Assembly: GCA_035236585.1 (NCBI GenBank)
Contig: CP141132.1
Span: 51,711,880-51,775,879, forward strand
DNA: 64,000 bases
Source of the DNA: Warburgia ugandensis
Lineage: Eukaryota; Streptophyta; Magnoliopsida; Canellales; Canellaceae
Direction of reading: 5' to 3'
Below, piece by piece: positions 1 to 10,441 of the stretch. Numbering within the stretch: the first letter of the stretch is position 1; the number at the start of each line of letters is the position of its first letter. A program made the translations under genes and the position numbers. The notes below the pieces were generated by a model. It saw nothing but the letters and a program-made list of their open reading frames with translations, was not told where the DNA came from and did no database searches.

Positions 1-971
1 TGGGTACATTGGATGCCAGCATAAAAAATCAAAAAATGTTTCTCCTCCTTACATCTACCTGAACACTACGATTAAGCTCACTCTGCATCTCCCTTAAAGG
101 ATGTTCATTGTCATTTTGGTGCTGAGAAGTAGTGGGGCTTATACCCTTAATAGTATCTTTTATACATCCTAGAGTTTGTTGATGTTTGGCCATAACATCA
201 ATTGACTCTCCTTTCTGTTCTATATGAGGCTCTAAGTAATAGGCAAATGATTAGATGAGCTAAAACTATCATAATACGCTCTTTTTGGGCAGATGTTTAC
301 AATCAATGGTTAAACTAGAAAGTGATGTACTTTAATTAATTACTGCAAGTCCATGACTTTATTGAAGTATAGAATTAGCAAATACGAGTCGATCTCATGA
401 GTACTCTTTTTTAAATAAAGTTAATTAAAATTTTAGATTATCTTATTTTAACCAAGTAAAACATTAAGGAAAGAGAGAAGAAGTAAAATTTCTAACTAAA
501 GCTATTGACAAGGAATTTAAAAAAAAAAAAAAAAGGACTAACCACTAAGCTGAGCTTCTAAATTAAGCAACTAGAAAGTAAACACTATGCAAGAGAGAAA
601 GTAATTAAGTAACTAGAAAACTATCTAAACTATAACTAACTAAGAATCAAAGTACAAAAGCAATTGACTAAAAAAGAAGAGAACTATTTTATTAATAAAA
701 AAATTTGTAAGAATTTGATATATAAGCAAAGTAAAGGAAATCAAATAAAAGAACTTTTTCAATTTTGGGTTTAAATTTGTTGTAGGGCCCACGTGTTGTG
801 TCAATCAACAAGAGCTTGTACACTTCTCTTCAACCCATAATATACAAAAGTTACCACCATGCTATTCTCATCTCCTCAACCCAACATGTCACAAGCCAAA
901 GGTCAAATCTTATGGACCCTTAAGAATGAAGTGCTAAGGCAGCCAAGAGAAGAGGTGCCTAATACCTTGGA
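1..971. other. AT-rich non-genic DNA, probable interior of element C
   Basis: No recognised gene. The sequence continues across element A: the text before 977 joins the text after 9,456 with only the 5-bp duplication repeated, so this is the same host copy as 9,462-9,627. A stretch near 380-415 resembles the end region of Athila-type LTRs on the - strand (GAGTCGATCTCATGAG), and a run of A residues lies at about 519-534. A short exon-like open frame lies on the - strand at 32-250 (see findings). Assignment to element C is inference from continuity and from the LTR that follows at 9,628. Confidence 0.45.
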
Positions 972-976
972 TGTCA

Positions 977-2748
977 TGTAATGACTCCATTTTTGTAACC
1001 TTGAAATCCCATGTTAGTAATGAAAAGTTCACTTTTTGGAGATAAGGGTATTTTGGTCATTTCATTGTTTACCCTGACTAGACCCAAAAATTTGGTCCTT
1101 AGAATGGTACCTTTAGGTGCAAGCTATGGCCCTTTGAAGTTCAAGGGCAAATTTGTAATTAAAGTTAAAATGAATTTTGCCTGAGAAAACAAGGACCCGT
1201 TTTGGTACGGGCGCCCCATTCTTCCCAAACATACTGGAGGTTTCTAGAATGACGGTGTGCAGGGGAGAAACCATCGCCATTCTGGAGGTTTCTCCACTGC
1301 CATTCCATGGCGGTAGAAACCCCCTCTAGAACCCTCTGTAAGCTCTATAAATAGAGCTCTTGAGCTCCTCCAATGGCAGCCCAAAACCCTGGGAAAAATG
1401 AATCTGGGAGCTGTGTGCAAGGGGAGAAAACGTGGAAAAATACCCAGCCACGAACCAGGTACGCCTTAAACAACTCCAAACCCATCTCCCCCTCAGTCTT
1501 AGGATGAATTTTCCTAAGTTTTTGCATGAGAAACCATGCAAAATGGGGATCCAGGGAAGGTGCCTGGGGCATACTGGTTCGACATGGTCGAACCAGGGCG
1601 TCCCGAGGATGCCCAAGTCACCACAAAACCAAAACGAGCCGAATACATTAAAGGCAAACCAACGGGAGCGTCTGTGGATGCACCCGAAAATGAGGAAAGA
1701 GAGTGGAGGCCTGGTGTGCCAGCAGAGGCGCCCTGTGGGGCACGCGCCGCTGACGCGGGACGTGTAAGCGTCCCAGGCTCCCATCTCGTATGGGATTGCT
1801 ATTTGCAATGATTGCGCTTTGGCTTTATCTTTAGATGCTTTTGGGCTAGTAAGCTCGTGGGCGCTATGCCGAGAGGTTCGGGGTGGCCTCCCAGCCTCTA
1901 CCACTATAGGTGGAAAGGGTACCATGCCAAAAAGGCTTGTCCTTACTTCGATTGCTGAGTGGTAACGAGGACTACCACTTGTGTTACAGCACCCGATCGA
2001 AGTGTCATATGCCCCGTGGAGGCTATGACCGAAGTCCCTAGGTACCCGGGGACCACACGGCGATGAGGTCGTGGGCATACTGTGCCCTATGTTTTCGAGG
2101 ATTTACTTGCATGCATGTGGTATGACATGAGTATGGTTGACCGTAGATCCATGAGTTGGATTCAGTTGAGCATCTTATGCATATCATAGTATATTTTCAT
2201 GAGATCTATGTGACTTTTGACTTGGATTATGCGATTCTTTAAGTCGTGAGTATTCTATTTTGAGAATGGATTTTAATATCGATATTGAACATGAGTGTTC
2301 AAACATGCACATGGTTTAAAGGACATATGGTTTAAAACATAGCATGCATTGTAAAACTAGTAGTGATAGACTCCTACTGAGTATAGTGTATACTCACCCA
2401 ATCCTTAACATTTTTTAGATACAAGTAAACACTTAAGGACAGGATATACCCGCGATAAAGAACATCCGAATTAAGTACAAGTAAGTAAACCCCTACCTTA
2501 TCTTTCAGTGAATGTTACTTAATTGTAGTTACTCTTTGTAGCTGGGGCTGTGACTAACACTTTCTTGGGAATAGTGTTGATTTAAAACTATGCCATGGCT
2601 ATATGATTTGAAAAAATATGTTTTGGCACTCGGGGTTTTATACGAGAGATTGCTTTCCAAAACAAAAAGATTTTCATGCATTTCATATTTCTAAAGCAAG
2701 AGCTCACCTTTTTATGAAATTGCATCATATAAAACCCGGGTAATCACA
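977..2748 (+). repeat. 5' LTR of element A
   Basis: Begins TGTAATGACTCC and ends just before the primer site at 2,751. It shares long blocks with the copy at 6,626-9,456 and, in opposite orientation, with solo LTR L (43,687-46,081). Open frames read through it on either strand are not conserved proteins; they follow the GC-rich LTR sequence. Confidence 0.88.
1346..1353 (+). promoter_or_regulatory. Probable TATA box in 5' LTR of A
   Basis: TATAAATA lies within a palindromic context (GAGCTC on the 3' side, AGCTC on the 5' side). The same motif sits at the matching place in the 3' LTR (7,054-7,061) and on the - strand in solo LTR L (45,632-45,639). Conservation of position across three copies supports it as the LTR promoter core. 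Confidence 0.7.
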
Positions 2749-2750
2749 GT

Positions 2751-2762
2751 TGGTATCAGAGC
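2751..2762 (+). other. Primer binding site of A (initiator tRNA-Met)
   Basis: TGGTATCAGAGC two bases after the 5' LTR matches the complement of the plant initiator tRNA-Met 3' end, the usual primer for chromoviruses. Confidence 0.9.
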
Positions 2763-2889
2763 GCGATTTGACGTTACTCACAGCCCAATTATGAGGAGAA
2801 TAACTTATAATCAAGTTTCATCCATGAAATATTAAGGGATAATATGATAACACATACTAAGGTCCTATGAATTACCTTGTGATTTACAG

Positions 2890-3900
2890 ATGCCTAGAAA
2901 GAAAGTAAGCGATGCTCCAAGACCTGAAGCCCCACCAGTGGACTCCACTGGGTTGGGCAATGGGATGGCTAAATTATTCCAACAATTCCTATAGCATATG
3001 GGACAATACATGAGTAATCAACAAACCTAAATCCCTAATAAAGTAATAGATAGGACTGAGGTTCAGTTAGAAAGGTTTCAGAAATTAGCTCCCTCATTCA
3101 CAAGAGAAGATGAAGCATCTATAGCTGAAAAATGGTTAATTGATATTGAAAAGATATTTAAAGCCATGAACATAGTTGAAGAAAGAAAGGTACCCATGGC
3201 CACGTTTGTGTTTAGGGGAGAGGCTGCCTTTTGGTGGGAAACAGCGAAAAGGACTTATTTTGACTAGTAAGAAACAATAGGATGGGAAGAGTTTAAAAAG
3301 GTCTTTAATGACAAATATTATCCTAAACACATAAGAAAACTGAAGGAAAAGGAATTTATGGACTTAGAACAAGGAAACATGACTGTCCAACAGTATAAAA
3401 ATATATTCATCAGCCTCCAAAGATTTGCACCACATGCTTGTGCTGATGAGGAAGATGTGCGGAAAGATTTGTAGATGGGCTCAACCCAGGACTCAAGAAC
3501 AGAGTTTTAGGTTTCCAACCTTCCACCGTAGCCAAAGCCGTAGAGATGGCCTCCCTATACGAAAAACATTAGCAAAGGAATAAGGTGATAAAGGAAACTA
3601 AGAACATCAACACCATGAGAAATAAAGGAAAGAGACCATTTCAGTCATCTAGACCCAGGCCACCTTTCAAGAAGCCGTTAGAAAACAAAGGAAGAAGACC
3701 AGACTGGAAGACATGCCCTAGGTGTAACAGGAATCATTCAGGCAAACCATGTCCCACTGTCAACATCACTTGCTATACTTGTGGAGAATTAGGACATTTT
3801 GCTAGGAATTGTCCTAAAAGGAAAGTGAAAGAGTGTAAAGAAGATCAGGTTCTAAAGAGCCAAGGACATGTCTTTGCCCTCACTTCCAGTCAAGCCCAGG
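2890..3900 (+). pseudogene. gag remnant of element A with CCHC zinc knuckle
   Basis: Begins at an ATG with the peptide start MPRKKVSDAP and continues with typical gypsy gag text (for example TREDEASIAEKWLIDIEKIF, then a block with FRGEAAFWWE). A zinc knuckle, CYTCGELGHFARNC, lies at 3,771-3,812 and a second cysteine-rich piece (CPRCNRNHSGKPC) just before it. Gag would form the particle shell and bind RNA. The frame is broken; fossil. Confidence 0.85.
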
Positions 3901-4313
3901 CTTCAAATGCAATAGTTGAAGGTATTCTTTCTATCTATGATATACCTGCTAAAGTTCTATTCGATACAGGCTCCACTCATTCTTTCATAGCCCGGCAGTT
4001 TGCATCAACCTTGGACATTATATCACAGGACCTGGACTTCACTCTAGAAGTCATGACTCCTATAGGCCAGGCACTTCCCACGTATTATTATCTCTAGGAT
4101 GTCCCTGTTTTGGTCAAAGATCATTTTCTACAAACCAATCTTATTCCCTTAGATATGAATGACTTCGACGCCATCCTAGGTATGGACTGGCTAGCCCTTC
4201 ATCAAGCCTTTGTTGATTGCTGCTAGAAATGTGTCACTTTTACCCTACCGAATGGAGACACTTTCACTCTCTAAGGAAGAAAGGATTATTCTGGAGCGTG
4301 TGTTATTTTTTCC
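3901..4313 (+). pseudogene. Aspartic protease remnant of element A
   Basis: The active-site motif VLFDTGSTHSF is readable at about 3,955-3,987, immediately downstream of the gag zinc knuckle, as expected for a gypsy polyprotein. A further conserved piece, DFDAILGMDWL, is readable at about 4,162-4,194. The enzyme would cut the Gag-Pol polyprotein. Fossil frame. Confidence 0.82.
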
Positions 4314-5330
4314 ATGAAAGTAGTTAAGCACATTGCTCAGGGATGTCCCTTCTTCTTGGCCAAGATTGAATCTGTCGAGAGTCCCCAACCAAAGCTAGAG
4401 GATGTTGAGGTAGTCCAAGAATTTCTTGAAGTATTCCCTGAGGACTTACCAGATCTACCCCCACCAAGGGAATTTGAGTTTACCATTGACCTTATACCCA
4501 GTACTTCCCCTATTTCCAAAGCTCCTTACCGAATGGCTCCTGCAAAACTAAAAGAATTGAAGACTCAGTTACAGGAACTACTTGACAAAGGGTTCCTATG
4601 GCCTAGCATATCTCCGTGGGGAGCTCCAGTCCATTTTGTTAAGAAAAAAGGTGGCTCCATGAGATTGTGCATAGACTATTGGATGCTAAATAGGGTCACC
4701 ATTAAGAATAAGTACCCCCTTCCCCGAATTGATGATCTTTTCGATCAACTTCAATCAGCCAGAGTCTTCTCTAAGATTGATCTACGATCCGGATACCATC
4801 AACTTCGAGTTAGAGAAGAAGATATCCCCAAGACAGCCTTCAAGACTCGATACAGCCATTATGAATTCAGAGTGATGTCCTTTGGTTTAACTAATGCTCC
4901 AGCCGCGTTTATGGACCTCATGAATAGGGTGTTCAAGGAGTACTTAGACAAATTCATCAGAGTGTTTGTGGATGATATCTTGATATATTCATAAACTCCT
5001 GAAAACCATAAGGAACATTTAAGGATAACATTAAGCACCCTACGAGCACACAAGTTATATGCAAAATTCAGTAACTGTGAGTTTTGGCTGGAAAAGGTTA
5101 ATTTCTTAGGACACATTATTTCTCAAGATGGCATAGCAGTCAACCCGGTGAGGTTGAATCACTACAGAAATGGGAAAGACCTAAGGCAGTCACAGAAATA
5201 AGAAGCTTCTTAGGCCTTGCCGAATATTACAGGAGATTCATCAAGGGTTTTTCACGATTTGCTTTACCTTTAACTAAGCTGACCAGGAAAGACACGAGAT
5301 TTGAATGGATTGATAAATGTGATTAAAGCT
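4314..5330 (+). pseudogene. Reverse transcriptase remnant of element A
   Basis: Long readable blocks match Ty3/gypsy reverse transcriptase: [20 protein letters not shown], then [47 protein letters not shown] and the catalytic FVDDILIYS at about 4,965-4,991. The thumb/connection segment (about RSFLGLAEYYRRFIKGFS) follows near 5,200-5,255. The enzyme copies element RNA to DNA. Part of a broken polyprotein. Confidence 0.9.
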
Positions 5331-5394
5331 TCTAGGAACTAAAGAGAAGGTTAACTACAGAACTTGTCCTTACCTTACCTTTAGGAAGTGGCTG

Positions 5395-5745
5395 ATTTGA
5401 GATATACAGCGATGCCTCGCAACAAGGACTAGGCTGTGTACTTATGCAACATGGGAAGCTAATTGCTTATGCTTCTCGACGACTCAAGAAGCATGAAGTC
5501 AATTACCCGACCCATGACTTGGAATTAGCGGCCATAGTCTTTGCCTTGCGAATATGAAGACATTATCTATATGGGGAAAAGTTTGAAGTTTTCACAGATC
5601 ATAAGAGTCTTAAATATATCTTTTCCCAACAAGACTTAAACATGCGACAAAGAAGATGGATGGAATACTTAAAAGACTATGACTTCTCCATTCATTATCA
5701 CCCTAGAAAAGCTAATGTGGTAGCTAATGCATTAAGTAGAAAAAC
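5395..5745 (+). pseudogene. RNase H remnant of element A
   Basis: Readable blocks [17 protein letters not shown], then [30 protein letters not shown] and [14 protein letters not shown] are standard gypsy RNase H with the catalytic D, E and D positions. It ends at the common [10 protein letters not shown] motif. Its place between reverse transcriptase and integrase is the gypsy order. Confidence 0.88.
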
Positions 5746-5799
5746 CCAAGGGATGTGTGCAAGTTTATTTACTAGAGATGGAAGCTATTACATGAAGTA

Positions 5800-6450
5800 A
5801 TAATGTTGAAACCAGATATAAGTAAGCACAAGATCATTATGGCAGGTTTAACGATAAAGTCGGCTGTTAATGAAAAGGTTAAGCAAGTACATCAAGGAGA
5901 TACAAACATACAAGCTTTAATAGGAAAATCAAGGTTTACTAAAGGGGAAGATGGTAGCATTTACATGCATGGAAGATTAGTGGTACCGACTAATGAAGAA
6001 TTAAGACAAGAAATCTTAAAAGAGGCTCATCGATCTAAGTATACTATACACCCGGGAGGAATAAGATGTATCAAGACTTAAAGAGAAAATATTGGTGGGA
6101 TGGTATGAAAAGAGACATAGGGGAAATTGTGGCAAAGTGTCTAACATGTCAACAAGTAAAGGCCAAACGTCAAAGACCTACGGGATTGTTACAACCCCTT
6201 GAGTTACCCGAATGGGAATGGGATCATATTACCATGGACTTCATTGTAGGGTTATCCAAGACCTCTAAGGGTCATGACGTGATCTGGGTAATTGTTGATA
6301 GATTGACTAAGACAGCCCATTTCCTTCCTATACGCCATACCCAATCCATTGACAGCCTATCTTAGCTATACATCAAAGAGATAGTGAGTTTACATGACAT
6401 ACCCCTTAGTATCACTTCAGATAGGGATAGCCGCTTTACTTCACAACCCT
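5800..6450 (+). pseudogene. Integrase remnant of element A
   Basis: The zinc-binding N-terminal region is seen around 6,030-6,175 (H...CLTCQQVKAKRQ) and the catalytic core starts at about 6,215-6,245 (WDHITMDFIVGL), with the second aspartate in SITSDRDSRF near 6,412-6,440. Integrase-before-LTR order places it in gypsy. The 3' part of pol is incomplete relative to full-length Tekay members. Fossil. Confidence 0.85.
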
Positions 6451-6610
6451 AGAAGTTCGTCCAAAAATCCATAGGATTTTCCTTGAACTATCAAAGTTTT
6501 GAAATGCACACATGGAAGAAGAGACTTGGGAACTGGAGTCAGAAATGCGAGAAAAGTACCTCGAGATCTTTTGACTGTATATATTGTAAAATTTTAGGGG
6601 AAAAATTCCC

Positions 6611-6625
6611 CTAAGGGGGTAAGAA
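6611..6625 (+). other. Polypurine tract of element A
   Basis: CTAAGGGGGTAAGAA directly abuts the 3' LTR start; this is the expected second-strand primer. The same GGGGG-containing tract occurs in element B on the - strand. Confidence 0.85.
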
Positions 6626-7053
6626 TGTAATGACTTCATTTTTGTAACCTTGAAATCCCATGTTAGTAATGAAAAGTTCACTTTTTGGAGATAAGGGTAT
6701 TTTGGTTATTTCACTGTTTACCCTAACTAGACCCAAAAATTTGGTCCTTAGAATGGTGCACTTAGGTGCGTCTCAGAAAAAAGAATCCAACAAGACCAGA
6801 ATCACCCAAAACGGAGTTAAAATGAACAAGTTATGGCCCTTTGAAGTTCAAGGGAAAAATTGTAATTAAAGTTAAGACGAATTTGGCCTGAGAAAACAGG
6901 GACCTATTTTGATATGGGCACCCCCCTTCTTCCCAAACATATTAGAGGTTTCTAGAATGACGATGTGCAGGGGAGAAACCACCGCCATTCTAAAGGTTTC
7001 TCCACCGCCATTCCATGGCAGTAGAAACACCCTCTAAAACCCTCTATAAGCTC

Positions 7054-7061
7054 TATAAATA
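7054..7061 (+). promoter_or_regulatory. TATA box in 3' LTR of A
   Basis: TATAAATA followed by GAGCTC, matching 1,346-1,353 in the 5' LTR. Confidence 0.65.
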
Positions 7062-8318
7062 GAGCTCCTGGGTGCCTCCAATGGTAGCCCAAAACCCTGG
7101 GAAAAACCAATCTGGGAGTTGTGTGCAAGAGGAGAAAATGTGGAGAAATACCCAGCCACGAACCAGGTACGCCTTAAACAACTCCAAACCCATCTCCCCC
7201 TCAGTCTTAGGATGAATTTCCCTAAGTTTTTGCATGAGAAACCATGCAAAACGAGGCTCTATGGAGCCACAACGGACCCAGGGAAGGTGCCTGGGGCATA
7301 TTGGTTCGACATGATCAAACCAGGGCGTCTCGAGGATGCCCAGGTCACCACGGAACCAAAACGCGCCGAATGCATTAAAGGCAAATCAACAAGCGCGTCC
7401 GTGGACGCACCCGAAAACGAGGAAAGGGGGCGGAGACCTGGTGCGTTGGCAGACGCGCCCTGTGGGGCACGCACCACTGACATGATACGCGTAAGCATCC
7501 CAGGATCCCATCTCGTATGGGATTGTTATGGTGACACCGTGCATTCTGCGAAAGCAGAACACGCAGCCTGATTACTCCCAGGAGCGTGCGACCACACATG
7601 CGGGCCAGTCGCTGCTCGACTAGTATGCAGGTACGTCCCGGGAGCGATGACACAGGGCCATTTTGGGCCTTCTATGTACTCTTAACACTAAAATGCCCAT
7701 AACTTGAGTTCTAAGACTCCGATTGAGATGCCATGAGAGGCGTTGTGTCTGTATCGATGCCGCGGACACACCCAAACCATAAAATATTTAATCAAGCCCC
7801 TATCTAAGGCTGGAATGATCACTTAAACCATGATAGTGGTGCAGGGCTACTAAACCTTTGCAAACCTGACTATACCAAGGCCCAGTTAGGGACCTTAGGA
7901 GGCTTAAGCATGGGAATGAATCCTTAATGCCTAATTAGTGAGGTAAACTATTCTAGAACCTATAGAAATAGGCCAAGCTAACCTTTTCCCCTAAACCATG
8001 TCCAGGAATGTACGAGGACAGGGGGACTAGCGCGATCAAACCAAGTAGGTGTTCTATCGCTACTAGACTTTTAAAAAGAACCCATGATGCTTTGAGAATG
8101 CATGTTTTGAGTCATGGTTGCTTTTCTAATGCATGTTTTAGAGTTACATGTCCTGTCTTTATGACATATAAACTTATGTTACGTCCTTATGCACATGACC
8201 TGTTTAGCATGAATTGATTTCATAAATGAACTTACGATGCATATGAAAAATACATTGTGCATATATTGTCAAGACATGTTTTGAAAAAGGATTCTTCTCT
8301 GCATGATAAGTGTAGCCT

Positions 8319-8428
8319 TGGCCGATGAGGGTGGGCTGATAAGGGCGGGGCCGATGCGGGCAGGCCAGAGAGAGCTAATAAGCTTCTAGGCTGGCAAGCT
8401 TCTAGGCTGTCAGGCTTCTAGGCAGGGT
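8319..8428 (+). repeat. Two short tandem arrays in the 3' LTR of A
   Basis: Three 14-16-bp units of the type GCCGATGAGGGTGG lie at 8,319-8,364. After a short gap come three 16-bp units of AGCTTCTAGGCTGGCA type at 8,381-8,428. The units differ at a few bases. Confidence 0.75.
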
Positions 8429-9461
8429 TATGACTTTGAATGCAATACTAGCATGAGCAGATTTTATGCATTGCATGCATGTTTTGCAACCGATTGCATA
8501 AATTGCATGATTTGCGATGATTGAGCTTTGGCTTTATCTTTAGATGCTTTTGGGCTAGTAAGCTCGTGGGCGCTATGCCGAGAGGTTCGGGGTGGCCTCC
8601 CAACCTCTACCACTATAGGTGGAAAGGGTACCACGCCAAAAAGGCTTGTCCTTACTTTGATTGCTGAGTGGTAACGAGGACTACCACTGGTGTCACGACA
8701 CCCGATCGAAGTGTCATATGCCCTGTGGAGGCTATGACCAAGAGTCCTTACGTACCCGGGGACCACACGGTGATGAGGTCGTGGGTATAGTGTGCCCTAT
8801 GTTTTTGAGGATTTACTTGCATGCATGTGGTATGACATGAGTATGGTCGACCATAAATCCATGAGTTGGATTCAATTGAGCATCTTATGCATATCATAGT
8901 ATATTTTCATGAGATCTATGTTACTTTCGACTTGGATTATGCAATTCTTTAAGTCATCAGTATTCTATTTTGACAATGGCTTTTAATATCGATATTGAAC
9001 ATGAGTGTTCAAACATGCACATGGTTTAAAGGACATATGGTTTAAAACATAGCATGCATTGTAAAACTAGTAGTGATAGACTCCTACTGAGTATAGTGTA
9101 TTCTCACCCAATCCTTAACATTTTTCAGATACAAGTAAACACTTAAGGACAGGATATACCCGTGACAGAGAACATCCGAATTAGGTACAAGTAAGTAAAC
9201 CCCTACCTTATCTTTCAGTGAATGTTACTTGATTGTAGTTACTCTCTGTAGCTGGGGCTATGACTAACACTTTCTTGGGAATAGAGTTGATTTAAAACTA
9301 TGCCATTGCTATATGATTTGAAAATGTGTTTCAACACTCGGGGTTTTATACGAGAGATTGCTTTCCAGAACAAAAAGATTTTCATGCATTTCATATTTCT
9401 AAAGCAAGAGCTCGCCTTTTTATGAAATTGCATCGTATAAAACCCGGGTCGTCATATGTCA

Positions 9462-9627
9462 ACTATTAGATGTTAAGAGTGGATATCTCTTTCACTTTAA
9501 GATTTGATTTGACTTTTCAACAAGGGCTAAATGGCTAGGGTTTTTTACCATTTCATTGCTTCCTTCTTGGTCCTTAGATCAATATCATCTTATCTTGAAT
9601 GGCTAAGATTTGGTTGGAGTAAGTATA
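9462..9627 (+). other. 3' end of interior of element C, with purine-rich tract
   Basis: AT-rich sequence without coding. The last bases (GGTTGGAGTAAG, 9,612-9,623) resemble the GGTTGGGGGATGG tract that precedes the 3' LTR of element E, so this is the likely polypurine tract of C, one step before an LTR starting TGATAAGTG. Confidence 0.55.
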
Positions 9628-10344
9628 TGATAAGTGTTCAATTTTGTATAAAAAGTATCTAATTAGTAACCCACGTGTTATAAAATTATAGGCATTATCC
9701 TAGGGATTTTTTGAAAATTCATAACACATATATTTCTGAGCTAATAAATCAAAGTTTGATATTTTGCATGTTTAAAAGCTATTCTAGAGTAAGCATGTGA
9801 ATAATCATAATTTTTTAGGATTTAATGAAGGTTTTTACTCTTTAGTAATTGTTGAGATGACAATCTAATAGTCAAGGTCAACTAAGATAAAAATTGAAGA
9901 TCAAGGTCAACTTAAAAGGAAATTATCTAAATTAAACATTTTAGAGCTCAATCAAGGTTCAAGATCATCTTAGAGCAAGCAAGAAAGCAATTAGAAGAGT
10001 CAAAGGTGACTAAAATGGGCCCATGGACAATTCATCCACCACCTTTGCTTAGGAGCGATGAGAGCCACCTAAGCCATTTGAGCCATGAATGAAGGTGACA
10101 AGCTAAGGAGGCCAAGCAAGCCAAGCCATCAAAGCCAAGGGTGCAATCCATGAAGCTAACTATCAAAATCAACCTTGATTTCGTTTAAGTCATGCCACAT
10201 GGAGTCACACATTTCGAGGAAGTTTTCAAGCAATTATTCCATAGAAAATTATGATGATAATTCGAAGGAATGTTGAATTGTCAAACTAGAATTGGTGGCA
10301 TGCTAAGGTTGACCATGAGAGAAGAGTACTTAAGTTTTAGCTTT

Positions 10345-10441
10345 CTTTTTCTTCTTTTATTTCTTTTCTCTCTATCCCCTCATCTTTCTCTCTCTTTACC
10401 TCTCTTTACCTCTCTTTTCTTCCTCTTTCCTCTCTCTTTCC
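10345..10441 (+). repeat. CT-rich tract in LTR of C
   Basis: About 100 bases of almost pure pyrimidine on the + strand. It occupies the same place in the LTR as the AG repeats on the - strand LTRs of element E (32,719 and 60,914). Open frames here are low-complexity Leu/Ser/Phe translations, not genes. Confidence 0.8.

Larger units (their letters stand above)
977..9456 (+). mobile_element. Element A: Tekay-like Ty3/gypsy LTR retrotransposon (fossil)
   Basis: Two LTRs (977-2,748 and 6,626-9,456) flank an interior with, in order, gag, protease, reverse transcriptase, RNase H and integrase remnants, which is the Ty3/gypsy order. A 5-bp target duplication TGTCA lies at 972-976 and 9,457-9,461. 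A primer site matching initiator tRNA-Met follows the 5' LTR and a purine-rich tract precedes the 3' LTR. A tail motif resembling a chromodomain end (WELESEMREKYLEIF, about 6,526-6,570) and the LTR type point to the Tekay/Del chromovirus lineage. The interior (3.9 kb) is shorter than usual for the lineage and the coding frames are broken in several places, so it is a fossil. The LTRs differ greatly in length (1.77 against 2.83 kb). It is inserted into the interior of element C. Confidence 0.9.
6626..9456 (+). repeat. 3' LTR of element A
   Basis: Starts TGTAATGACTTC, ends just before TGTCA at 9,457. Full-length relative to solo LTR L. It contains the TATA box (7,054), a GC-rich stretch at about 7,300-7,640 and short tandem repeats at 8,319-8,428. 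No real gene inside. Confidence 0.88.

Noticed and set aside
1326-2078. 250-residue open frame on the - strand
   Set aside because: It runs antisense through the 5' LTR of element A; the translation shows no family and is not kept in the other LTR copies. It reflects GC-rich LTR sequence.
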